Shown here one piece after another: positions 1 through 6,200 of a stretch of 8,016 nt of DNA. A program made the translations under genes and the position numbers. Every line of letters begins with the position of its first letter. Within the stretch, counting starts at the first letter, position 1. The notes beneath the pieces are model-generated. The model was given only the letters and a program-made list of their open reading frames with translations, did not search any database and was not told where the DNA came from. Source of the DNA: Spirochaetales bacterium (lineage in GTDB: Bacteria; Spirochaetota; Spirochaetia; SPDA01); NCBI GenBank assembly GCA_004525155.1, contig SPDA01000070.1:1-8016 (forward strand), given 5' to 3'.

Positions 1-143
1 ACAAAGAGCGGCGCCGTAACGCGCCTGAGTTTCAGTTCCGCGGCCAGGCTCTGCTCAAAAAAATCCTTGATGAGCTTGATGGCCAGTTCCGTCTGTTTAA
101 GGTTCAGCAGGGGCTTGTAGCCCTGTGGTATGGTTCCGTTCAT
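1..143 (-). CDS. asnA: Aspartate--ammonia ligase (asparagine synthetase A), N-terminal part, cut by the window edge
   Basis: I translated this short partial frame by hand; 47 complete codons are present and the gene continues past position 1. AsnA makes asparagine from aspartate, ammonia and ATP in the cytoplasm, and its fold is related to class II aminoacyl-tRNA synthetases. The N-terminus begins MNGTIPQGYKPLL, followed by a helical stretch with TELAIKLIKDFFE and then LRRVTAPLF. This matches the start of clostridial and spirochaetal AsnA proteins (IP..Y.P.L....TE.AI..IKDFFE...A.EL.L.RV.APLFV). The ATG at 143-141 is the natural family start. No clear Shine-Dalgarno sequence precedes it, and a possible promoter (153-182) would leave almost no leader. 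Eighty-one bases separate it from the upstream aldolase gene on the same strand, so read-through from that operon is also possible. Catalytic residues lie outside the window. Confidence 0.85.
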   Translation of the reverse strand, partial: MNGTIPQGYKPLLNLKQTELAIKLIKDFFEQSLAAELKLRRVTAPLF

Positions 144-152
144 AATGGGCCC

Positions 153-182
153 ATGGTAGAGGAACTTTAGACTGTCTGTCAA
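153..182 (-). promoter_or_regulatory. Possible sigma70-type promoter for asnA
   Basis: On the minus strand a perfect TTGACA (182-177) is followed after 18 bases by TACCAT (158-153, four of six matches to TATAAT). Transcription would start only a few bases before the asnA ATG at 143, giving a nearly leaderless message, in keeping with the missing ribosome binding site. The 10-bp palindrome ATGGGCCCAT (145-154) overlaps the -10 element and could be a control site or chance. The weak -10 keeps confidence low. Confidence 0.35.
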
Positions 183-224
183 CGGTGATGCAGATACCGG
201 CACTTTCAGTCGCAGCCGCTGCCG

Positions 225-1127
225 TCATGTGTTCAGGGCAGAGACTTCATCTTTGAGGAGCCGCAATTCATCCTCTGTTAATCCGGCTTGTCCCGTGCGC
301 TGCCAGAGATTGCCCCTTCCCAGCAGATAGCCTGCTGCCTTGATTGTCGCGATATTTCTGCCCGGCCGTTTTTCCAGGAGGGAATAAAGGCGGTTGATTG
401 CATGTTGGCCCCGCAGAAGCCCTTCCCTGTCTCCGGCCGTCAGGGCACGGTACATCATGACATATGGCTCGATAAATATATTGCCGAGCCCGGTTACCAG
501 CGCGTCAGCCCCCATAAGAAAGGACGCTCCCGGCAGGTAATCCTCTCCCTGAATCCAGGCAAACCCGGGCGGATGACGGAGAAGGCCGCGGGTAAAATTC
601 AGGAAGTTGCCGGAAGAATCCTTTATCCCTGCAATGTTCCCGGCTGCCGCAAGCGCAAGAACCGTATCCAGTTCAAGCGGATTATGGGTATTTTGCGGAA
701 TGTTGTAGAGAATGACGGGAACCGGAGACGCTGCCGCAATCGTATCATAATGACGGATGATGGCCGCCTGGTCGGCTTTGAAATAGAAAGGGGACACGGC
801 GACGAAAAATTCCGGCTCAAGATCCGACAGTTCCCTTATTTCCCGCACAACCTGGAAAGTCGATGGCTGGATACATGCGGCGCAGAGAAATTTTTCCCTA
901 CCGGCCGCTGCCCGCACCGCCGCAAGCACATCCCGCTTCTCCGCCGTGGAAAGTAGCGGCCCTTCGGCGGTTGTTCCGTTTACAAAAAAGCCCTGTACGC
1001 CGGCGGCGCTCAGGTAACCCGTCTGTTTTTCCAGGGCTGAAAAATCAATGCTCAAGTCCTCGCGCATCGGAGTGCAGAGGGCGGCAATAACCCCTTTAAG
1101 TTTTATGCAGTGCTCTTCGCTTATCAT
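225..1127 (-). CDS. DHDPS/N-acetylneuraminate lyase superfamily class I aldolase, substrate unknown
   Basis: This 300-residue protein has the usual length of the family, a (beta/alpha)8 barrel that forms a Schiff base with pyruvate or a related 2-keto acid. The conserved elements are in order: NGTTAEG (50-56) in place of the GTTGE motif, SPFY with Tyr115, the catalytic tyrosine in LYNIP (Tyr141), and the Schiff-base lysine in GIKDSSG (Lys169). The arginine that binds the substrate carboxylate in true DapA (YNVPSRTG) is replaced: the motif here is YNIPQNTHN, with Asn146 in that place. I therefore do not call it DapA; a 2-keto-3-deoxy-acid aldolase, or another lyase or hydratase of the superfamily, is more likely. 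Its ATG overlaps the TGA of the URO-D-like gene in ATGA, with AAGGAG 8 bases upstream (1141-1136), so the two are translationally coupled. Linkage to a TRAP transporter suggests a catabolic role. Confidence 0.88.
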   Translation of the reverse strand: MISEEHCIKLKGVIAALCTPMREDLSIDFSALEKQTGYLSAAGVQGFFVNGTTAEGPLLSTAEKRDVLAAVRAAAGREKFLCAACIQPSTFQVVREIRELSDLEPEFFVAVSPFYFKADQAAIIRHYDTIAAASPVPVILYNIPQNTHNPLELDTVLALAAAGNIAGIKDSSGNFLNFTRGLLRHPPGFAWIQGEDYLPGASFLMGADALVTGLGNIFIEPYVMMYRALTAGDREGLLRGQHAINRLYSLLEKRPGRNIATIKAAGYLLGRGNLWQRTGQAGLTEDELRLLKDEVSALNT

Positions 1128-2257
1128 GTGAATGGCTCCTTTTCGTAGTATTCATTTTCCAGTTTCCTGCAACTATACAGGAAATTTCTTATACGTTCAT
1201 CCTGAACCGACGACTGAAGATCTCCGAGGACAATATCGCAGGGTGCGAGCTCCCGTGCGATGCGGCCGACGTCCTGTTCGAGGGCGTCTGGGCTCTTTTC
1301 CAGGAAAGTCACGGGCGAATACATGACAGCCCTGCGCGCCTGCGGAAACGCGGCTTTTGCCCTTTTCAGGTCCGAGGCGAAACCCATGTCGATATAGCCC
1401 AGCCCGGGAAGCCCCGACAGGATTTCGATGTAAGGATCGATAATCCAGTTGCAGGTGTGCAGGCCGAAGCGCTCGAAACGCGCCGGGAAGGCGCTGTCGA
1501 AGGGAAACACGAAATCGCGGTAGGTTTCCGGAGATATCATGTTCATGACGCAATTGCTTAAGGACAGCTGATTGATGTAAAATCCGCTCTTTCGCTGCCG
1601 GGCCTGCACTTCCAGCGCAAGACCTGTCATTACCTCAAACAGGAGCGAGAAAAAATGCCTGACAAACTCCGGTTTATCGAGAATATCGGTGAAGATTTCC
1701 GCACCGCGGATATGGAAGGCATTGTTCAGGATACCCTGCCAGTTGAGATACCCGTGAATGGCCCCGAACTCCCTTTCAATGATATCCATCTGCCTGCGTA
1801 AATCTTCCGCACCGGCGCCGCCCAGTATTTTTTCTACGTCGAGTTTTTCAATCTCCTCTACCGGGAGTCTTTCCGGCGCCGGCACAGGCCACCGATCCCT
1901 GCCGTACCGCAGACTCATGCCGAACACATAGGGTATCACGTAGGCCCCGTAACAGCCCGAAAGCGTTCCCGGCTCTCCGCCGCCGCTCCGCCAATACGTC
2001 ACGGAGGGAAAACGGCTTATGACTTCCTCCCTCATCCTGCACAGCGAGCGGTTCCTGTATACCGGGTCCCGGTGCCAGGCTTCAGAGAAATCGGTCCCGC
2101 AGCGTTCCGTGAACCATGCCGGCTCGAAGCCGAGGGATACGCGCAGGGGCGATTCAGTCCCGTCTGCAGGTTCCCTCCTTGCGGGCGCTCCGAGGGGAAT
2201 ATGATTGCGCAGCTTGAGTATGATCATGGCCTGTGCGGTTGGCGTTGCTTCCTTCAT
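1124..2257 (-). CDS. URO-D superfamily protein (uroporphyrinogen decarboxylase-like), not HemE
   Basis: This 377-residue soluble protein resembles the URO-D superfamily, which includes heme-pathway UroD and the zinc-dependent methyltransferases MtaA/MtbA that move methyl groups between corrinoids and thiols. The C-terminal half is the recognisable part: ISPETYRDFVFPFD (241-254), then GLHTCNW (265-271), DPYIEIL, LGYIDMGF (287-293), an ARRAVMYSP stretch (307-315) and APCDIVLGDL (338-347). His267, Cys269 and Cys340 are plausible zinc ligands by analogy with the methyltransferase branch, although the spacing was not checked by alignment. The arginine-rich N-terminal substrate motif of true UroD is absent, so heme synthesis is unlikely. 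No corrinoid protein is encoded nearby. It lies 16 bases after dctM, with AGGACAGGG just before the ATG, and overlaps the aldolase gene by 4 bases. A decarboxylase or methyltransferase step on the imported compound is inference. Confidence 0.8.
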   Translation of the reverse strand: MKEATPTAQAMIILKLRNHIPLGAPARREPADGTESPLRVSLGFEPAWFTERCGTDFSEAWHRDPVYRNRSLCRMREEVISRFPSVTYWRSGGGEPGTLSGCYGAYVIPYVFGMSLRYGRDRWPVPAPERLPVEEIEKLDVEKILGGAGAEDLRRQMDIIEREFGAIHGYLNWQGILNNAFHIRGAEIFTDILDKPEFVRHFFSLLFEVMTGLALEVQARQRKSGFYINQLSLSNCVMNMISPETYRDFVFPFDSAFPARFERFGLHTCNWIIDPYIEILSGLPGLGYIDMGFASDLKRAKAAFPQARRAVMYSPVTFLEKSPDALEQDVGRIARELAPCDIVLGDLQSSVQDERIRNFLYSCRKLENEYYEKEPFT

Positions 2258-2273
2258 TTCCCTGTCCTGAACC

Positions 2274-3569
2274 TCACTTCATGAACAAGTTAGGGAGAAA
2301 AAGTACGATCTGCGGCACATAGGTTATCAGGAACAGTACGCCGATGAGTACCAGGCTCATGGGCAGGGTTTCCCTTATGACCGCCTTGAGCGGCGTTTTG
2401 GATATGCCCGATACTATGAACATGAGCACCCCGAAAGGCGGGGTAATGAGCCCTATCATCATGTTGAGAACAATGACCACGCCGAAATGGACCAGGTCTA
2501 TTCCCAGCAGAGTCACCAGGGGGAGCACCATGGGTATGAAGACGAGGGTTATTGCCATGGTATCTATGAACATGCCGAGCACGAGGAACAGGATGTTTAT
2601 GACGAACAGCAGAAGATATTTGTTCTGCGTGAGGCCCAGCAGGAGGTTCGCGAATTTGTCAGGTATATGCTCTATGGCAACGATATAGGAAAACATGTAT
2701 GCCGCACCGACGATTATGGCGAGGGTGCCGGTTGTTTTCGCCGTGTCCTTGAGCACTTCTAGGAGCTGCTTCAGCCCCATGACGCGGTAAACAAAAAAGG
2801 CTATGAGTATCGCATAGAATCCCGCCATGGCGCCTGCTTCCGTAGGCGTGACAATACCGGTATAAATGCCCATGAGAAGGATGACCGGAGTGAGAAGAGC
2901 GGGAATGGCACGGAAGGTGCTGCCGATGAATTTTTTCGCGCCGTAACGTTCTCCCTTCGGATAGTTCCGCTTTTTCGCCACGAATGCGACATATCCCATG
3001 AGGGCCAGGGCCATGACAACACCCGGCACCATGCCGCCCATGAATAGGGCACCTATGGACGCGCCCGAGAGCATCGCGTAAAAGACCATGGGAATGCTCG
3101 GTGGAAATACCGGCCCGATTGTGGCCGATGCCGCCGTCACGGCGCAGCTGAAACCGTCATCGAACTTCTGCTTACGCATGGCCTCGATTTCCATGATGCC
3201 CAGACCGGAAGCATCCGCAACGGCGGAACCTGTCATACCGGAAAATATGAGGGATGCCAGGACATTCACATGACCGAGTCCGCCTCGCCACCTGCCGACG
3301 AGGGAATTGGCGAACTTGAATATCATTTCCGTTATTTCCCCGGAATTCATGACTTTCGCAGCGAACACGAACAGAGGCACCGCTATTAGTATGAAACTCG
3401 TGTTGAGGTTCGTGAGAAGCTGCGTGGCAGCCATGCCAATCCCCGTAGCCGGTCCAGGGGCGAAAACGAAATAGAATATCGAACTCATCATCATTCCCAG
3501 GGCTATGGGAATCCGGAGCACGAAGGTGAGCACAAAACAGATAAGGAAAACCAGCAGCGGAAGATTCAT
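2274..3569 (-). CDS. dctM: TRAP transporter large permease subunit DctM
   Basis: The 431-residue, very hydrophobic protein is the ion-coupled transport channel of a tripartite ATP-independent periplasmic transporter, in the inner membrane, and works with DctQ and the binding protein DctP. Length and layout fit the usual DctM of about 425-430 residues with many membrane helices in two inverted halves. Family motifs are visible in both halves: SGMTGSAVADAS (110-121) and GPVFPPSIP (152-160) in the first, GIVTPTEAGA (238-247) and GLITPPFGV (373-381) in the second. These Gly/Ser/Thr/Pro-rich re-entrant loops form the sodium and substrate sites in the family. The ATG overlaps the TGA of dctQ in ATGA, and GGGAGG (3582-3577) lies 7 bases upstream, inside the end of dctQ. 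No frame damage is seen. The substrate cannot be read from this subunit. Confidence 0.96.
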   Translation of the reverse strand: MNLPLLVFLICFVLTFVLRIPIALGMMMSSIFYFVFAPGPATGIGMAATQLLTNLNTSFILIAVPLFVFAAKVMNSGEITEMIFKFANSLVGRWRGGLGHVNVLASLIFSGMTGSAVADASGLGIMEIEAMRKQKFDDGFSCAVTAASATIGPVFPPSIPMVFYAMLSGASIGALFMGGMVPGVVMALALMGYVAFVAKKRNYPKGERYGAKKFIGSTFRAIPALLTPVILLMGIYTGIVTPTEAGAMAGFYAILIAFFVYRVMGLKQLLEVLKDTAKTTGTLAIIVGAAYMFSYIVAIEHIPDKFANLLLGLTQNKYLLLFVINILFLVLGMFIDTMAITLVFIPMVLPLVTLLGIDLVHFGVVIVLNMMIGLITPPFGVLMFIVSGISKTPLKAVIRETLPMSLVLIGVLFLITYVPQIVLFLPNLFMK

Positions 3570-4075
3570 GCTTCAGCCTCCCTTGAAGACAGCTTTTTGA
3601 TATCTCTGACGATTTCCACGATCAGCCTGCCGATCATGATGAGCAGAAACATGAGATACACGGAAAATACGAGATCCATGGGAATCCGTAACACATCGGA
3701 TTTCTTGAAATTCATGAATCGTATGTATCTCAAGGAAGGATAAACGGAAATCGAGAAGGCAGCGGCCACCAGAGTATTCCCTAGAATACGGAAAACAGCC
3801 TGCGCGCGGGGCCGTACCAGATCGTAGACGAGCGAGAACATCACGTGCGAGGAATCCCGCATGGCATAACAGGCGCCAAGAAGCGTTATCCAGATAAAAG
3901 CCATGAGGGTGAATTCCATGGGCCAGGTAAGGGGAACAATGAAATACCTGAACACGATGGCGATAATGAATACGAGAAGAAGCAGCGCGAAACAGGCCGT
4001 AGGAAGATATACCTCGATGATGTCCAGAAGAATGGTGCCGATCCTTGCCATGGTTTTTTTATCTTTTTTGGGCAT
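3566..4075 (-). CDS. dctQ: TRAP transporter small permease subunit DctQ
   Basis: This 169-residue protein has four predicted membrane helices at about residues 17-46, 51-72, 92-115 and 133-156, with lysine-rich ends, as in DctQ small subunits. Motifs typical of the family are the Trp-Pro-Met-Glu group at the start of the second helix (W51, E54) and the ACYAMRDSSHVMF stretch after it (68-80, with His77). It binds DctM to form the membrane complex that receives ligand from DctP. The ATG at 4075 is preceded by GGGGG (4085-4081) at a short spacing. A 10-bp hairpin ends 20 bases upstream of the ATG and separates it from dctP. DctQ sequences diverge widely, so the order P-Q-M and the helix pattern carry much of the weight. 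Confidence 0.93.
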   Translation of the reverse strand: MPKKDKKTMARIGTILLDIIEVYLPTACFALLLLVFIIAIVFRYFIVPLTWPMEFTLMAFIWITLLGACYAMRDSSHVMFSLVYDLVRPRAQAVFRILGNTLVAAAFSISVYPSLRYIRFMNFKKSDVLRIPMDLVFSVYLMFLLIMIGRLIVEIVRDIKKLSSREAEA

Positions 4076-4095
4076 ATTATCCCCCGTGTAAGAGT

Positions 4096-4120
4096 AGGCC
4101 CCGCCTGTAGGGCGGGGCCT
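4096..4120 (-). promoter_or_regulatory. Intercistronic GC-rich hairpin between dctP and dctQ
   Basis: A perfect 10-bp inverted repeat, AGGCCCCGCC (4096-4105) and GGCGGGGCCT (4111-4120), encloses a 5-base loop. On the minus strand it follows the dctP stop (4152) and ends 11 bases before the GGGGG ribosome binding site of dctQ. No T-run follows it (the next bases are ACTCTTACAC), so it is not a classical intrinsic terminator. Such hairpins after binding-protein genes are known to block 3' exonucleases or attenuate, so that the soluble binding protein is made in excess over the membrane subunits. The perfect inverted repeat TGATTAATCA (4120-4129) adjoins it. Confidence 0.7.
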
Positions 4121-4151
4121 GATTAATCAATATGTACCTGCCGATATCAGC

Positions 4152-5213
4152 CTACTTCAAGGACTGTATCTGGTCATACAGAGCCATATCCCAGCTCTTC
4201 GAGATATCCGGGCTCTCCTTCAGATAGGAATTTTTTGCGTAAGCCGCGAAAGCCGCCTTATCCGGGTTGTCGATAATGGTCATGCCCTGGGCTTTGAAAA
4301 AATCGATTATACCCGCTTCCGTATCGAGGTTCTGCTTCGCGCAGGCTTCACCCGCTTTGGCGACGGCCTGCAGCACCAGTGCCTGATCTTCCGGCGACAG
4401 GGACTGCCATTTCTTTTCGTTCATGCTCGGCCAGACGGCCCCCACCACATGGTCCGTAAGAATGATATACTTGGTGACCTCGTAGAATTTGGCGTTCTTG
4501 TCCGTTGGCAGGGGGTTGTCCTGTCCGTCGATGGTCCCGGTTTTAAGTCCCAGATAAACTTCCCCGAAGCTCATCGGGGTGGGATTTCCTCCCAGCGCCT
4601 TGCCCAGCGCCAGCCATGCGGGGCTCGAGGGAGTCCTGAATTTGACGCCTTTCATGTCTTCAGGTTTGCGCACTTCCCTTCCGATATCCCTCAGGTTGAG
4701 TTCCCGGGTGCCGAGGTAAAAAGCCCCGAGAGGGCGGACCCCCGTCTTTGCAGCAACCTCGTCGAAGATCTTCTTCCCGATATCGCCGTTTAACACCTTG
4801 TTCGCGTGATTCCAGCCGGTAAAGGTATAGGCGGCGCCGAGCATGGAAAGGTAGGGTACCCATTCCGCAAGCCAGTTGCTGTCGAAATAGGCCATGTCCA
4901 GGGTACCTTCGCGACAGGCGGCGAGTTCTCCTTCCTGGGTGAAAATCTGTCCGGATGTGTAGAGTTCAACCGTAATCCGGTTATCGCTCGCCTTTTCCAG
5001 TTCCGTCTTGAACACCCACATGGCCTTGGTATGCGCATCCGCCGGAACGCTTATGGAGGACCAGGTGATCTTGACCGGTTTCGGAGCCGTCTTTTCAGCA
5101 GCCGCCGCCGCGGGTTTTTCCTCCGGCTTCGTCTGCTCCTTGGTCCCGCCCGCGAAAAGCATACCGCCCGCAAGCAGCAGGACCAGGAGAATAATGATGA
5201 TTTTTGTTTTCAT
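4152..5213 (-). CDS. dctP: TRAP transporter substrate-binding protein DctP
   Basis: This 353-residue exported protein captures the substrate in the periplasm and passes it to DctQM. The N-terminus has the charged start MKTK, a hydrophobic core (5-20) and an LFA-GG cleavage site near residues 19-23. No lipobox cysteine is present. A Lys/Glu/Pro/Ala linker (about 24-47) precedes the folded domain from residue 48. Typical DctP features are KFRTPSSPAW (191-200), whose Arg193 lies where the carboxylate-binding arginine of this family sits, GGNPTPMSFGEVYLGLKTG (208-226) and IDGQDNP (228-234). The ligand is thus probably an organic or sugar acid, but its identity is not determined. The start is supported by AGGAGG (5225-5220), 6 bases before the ATG. 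It follows iclR by 45 bases and has no convincing promoter of its own. Confidence 0.95.
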   Translation of the reverse strand: MKTKIIIILLVLLLAGGMLFAGGTKEQTKPEEKPAAAAAEKTAPKPVKITWSSISVPADAHTKAMWVFKTELEKASDNRITVELYTSGQIFTQEGELAACREGTLDMAYFDSNWLAEWVPYLSMLGAAYTFTGWNHANKVLNGDIGKKIFDEVAAKTGVRPLGAFYLGTRELNLRDIGREVRKPEDMKGVKFRTPSSPAWLALGKALGGNPTPMSFGEVYLGLKTGTIDGQDNPLPTDKNAKFYEVTKYIILTDHVVGAVWPSMNEKKWQSLSPEDQALVLQAVAKAGEACAKQNLDTEAGIIDFFKAQGMTIIDNPDKAAFAAYAKNSYLKESPDISKSWDMALYDQIQSLK

Positions 5214-5258
5214 GGAAAGCCTCCTGAAAAAAATATTTGTATTCCTTAGAAATCCCTC

Positions 5259-5276
5259 TCAGGATTCCCTGAATCC
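5259..5276. repeat. Two overlapping short palindromes at the iclR stop codon
   Basis: GGATTC-CCT-GAATCC (5262-5276) has perfect 6-bp arms, and TCAGG-ATTC-CCTGA (5259-5272) has perfect 5-bp arms sharing the same bases, so only one could form at a time. They cover the last codons and stop of iclR, about 45 bases before dctP. In the direction of transcription a short T-run (around 5230-5236) follows, but too far away for a normal intrinsic terminator. It may be an operator, an attenuator-like switch or chance. Confidence 0.3.
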
Positions 5277-6038
5277 AAGTTTTCTGGAAATTTCTCTTGT
5301 TTCCTCTAACAGAAGTCGTATGACCTCCCTGTCCCGCTCCGCAGGCATTCTCTGCACGGGGCCGGAAACGCTTATGGAGGCGAATACCCTGCCTTCATGA
5401 TTCCTGACAGGCGCAGCCACGCAGCGAACCCATTCCTCATGTTCCATATTATCGAATGAATATCCGCGGGAGCGTATTGTTTCGAGGTCTTTTTTAAGAG
5501 CCTCGGGATCCGAAAGAGTCTGGCTGGTGAATCTTTCCAGCCCCTTTTCCTTTATGATTCTGTCCACCTCATCAGAAGACAGATATGCAAGCATGGCCTT
5601 GCCGACCGCTGTGCAGTGAAGAGGCGCCTTGACTCCTATGACGGAATAGGTTCGCAGCCGTTTGGTGGACTCGAAACAATCGATGTAAAGCACCTCATCA
5701 TCCTCGAGTACCGTTAAATGAACGGTCTCATCGAGAAGTTCATTAAGCTTCCGTATGTGAGGAGTGGCAATTCTCTTTATTTCGAGATTCTTCTGTGCCG
5801 TTATGCCAAGTTCGAACAGCTTGAGGCCGAGATTATAGGTGTTGCGGTCATGGTCCTTTTCCAGAATATTTTCCGCAAGGAGTGTAGACAGAATTTCGTA
5901 AACGCTGCTTTTAGGCAGGCCGAGGAACCTGCTTATCTCGGTGATACCGAGGCTATTTTTTTCCGCCAGCAGTTCGAGTATTTTTACCGCCCTGAACACG
6001 GATTTAACATTACCCGATTCGCTGCGGTCTTCAGTCAT
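5259..6038 (-). CDS. IclR-family transcriptional regulator
   Basis: The 259-residue protein has the standard IclR layout: an N-terminal winged helix-turn-helix (about 11-75, with ITEISRFLGLPKSSVYEIL at 32-50 as the DNA-reading part) and a C-terminal ligand-binding domain. The latter carries the family signatures VKAPLHCTAVGKAMLAYL (136-153) and RGYSFDNMEHEEWVRCVAAP (191-210). IclR proteins usually sense a small metabolite and control a neighbouring catabolic operon and themselves. I chose the ATG at 6038. The frame stays open to a GTG at 6089, but that codon lies between the -35 and -10 boxes of the predicted promoter, and the intermediate ATG at 6074 lies before the likely transcription start. 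No Shine-Dalgarno sequence precedes 6038, so the start is less certain than the gene. It is the first gene of the cluster, 45 bases ahead of dctP. Confidence 0.93.
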   Translation of the reverse strand: MTEDRSESGNVKSVFRAVKILELLAEKNSLGITEISRFLGLPKSSVYEILSTLLAENILEKDHDRNTYNLGLKLFELGITAQKNLEIKRIATPHIRKLNELLDETVHLTVLEDDEVLYIDCFESTKRLRTYSVIGVKAPLHCTAVGKAMLAYLSSDEVDRIIKEKGLERFTSQTLSDPEALKKDLETIRSRGYSFDNMEHEEWVRCVAAPVRNHEGRVFASISVSGPVQRMPAERDREVIRLLLEETREISRKLGFRES

Positions 6039-6040
6039 AT

Positions 6041-6070
6041 TGTTCGCTATACCGAACACTGTTCGCCATA
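6041..6070. promoter_or_regulatory. Putative IclR operator with three GTTCG/CGAAC half-sites
   Basis: On the plus strand GTTCG (6042-6046), CGAAC (6053-6057) and GTTCG (6061-6065) alternate in orientation with spacers of 6 and 3 bases. The first pair extends to perfect 6-bp arms, TGTTCG-6-CGAACA. The outer sites also form a direct repeat, TGTTCGCTATA (6041-6051) and TGTTCGCCATA (6060-6070), 10 of 11 identical and 19 bases apart. The block spans from the predicted iclR transcription start to just before its ATG, where a bound protein would block transcription. That the local IclR protein binds here is inference. Confidence 0.6.
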
Positions 6071-6076
6071 GCATAC

Positions 6077-6105
6077 ATTTTACACCCACTAGGTTCTGGT
6101 GTCAA
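6077..6105 (-). promoter_or_regulatory. Sigma70-type promoter of the iclR-dctPQM operon
   Basis: On the minus strand a perfect TTGACA (6105-6100) is followed after exactly 17 bases by TAAAAT (6082-6077, five of six matches). Transcription should begin near 6070, giving a leader of about 32 bases that is filled by the putative operator. It is the best promoter in the window and the only clear one ahead of the transporter cluster. Confidence 0.7.
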
Positions 6106-6144
6106 TATTTTTTTTAAGCCATCCTGGTTTTTCAGAAAGGTTTT

Positions 6145-6157
6145 GTGCCCCGGGCAC
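6145..6157. promoter_or_regulatory. Palindrome abutting the msrA -35 box, possible operator
   Basis: GTGCCC (6145-6150) and GGGCAC (6152-6157) are perfect 6-bp arms around a single base. A one-base loop cannot form a hairpin, so a protein-binding site is more likely than an RNA structure. It directly touches the predicted -35 box of msrA (6158-6163) and contrasts with the AT-rich bases around it. No similar site is seen near the other promoters. Confidence 0.4.
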
Positions 6158-6186
6158 TTGATTCCGTGTTGATATTATATTATAAA
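6158..6186 (+). promoter_or_regulatory. Sigma70-type promoter of msrA
   Basis: TTGATT (6158-6163) and TATAAA (6181-6186) are separated by 17 bases in an AT-rich stretch. The expected start near 6193 leaves a leader of only about 8-10 bases carrying AAGGA (6193-6197). The intergenic region from 6039 to 6200 is thus fully occupied: operator, iclR promoter, palindrome and this divergent promoter. Confidence 0.55.
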
Positions 6187-6200
6187 TATAGTAAGGATTA

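Noticed and set aside
212..222. GCAGC-C-GCTGC repeat as a terminator of the long operon
   Set aside because: It has a one-base centre and no T-run after it, so it cannot act as an intrinsic terminator; read-through toward asnA stays possible.
288..956. 222-codon open frame on the plus strand
   Set aside because: It is antisense to the well-supported aldolase gene, and its product, rich in Arg, Cys and Pro, matches no family I recognise.
1124..2257. HemE (uroporphyrinogen decarboxylase of heme synthesis)
   Set aside because: The arginine-rich N-terminal signature of HemE is missing, no heme genes are nearby, and the gene is embedded in a transport operon.
4806..5249. 147-codon open frame on the plus strand across the start of dctP
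   Set aside because: It is antisense to dctP and covers its signal peptide and ribosome binding site. No motif or start signal supports it.
6039..6089. Longer IclR starting at the GTG at 6089
   Set aside because: The GTG lies between the -35 and -10 boxes of the predicted promoter, and the added residues do not resemble IclR proteins.
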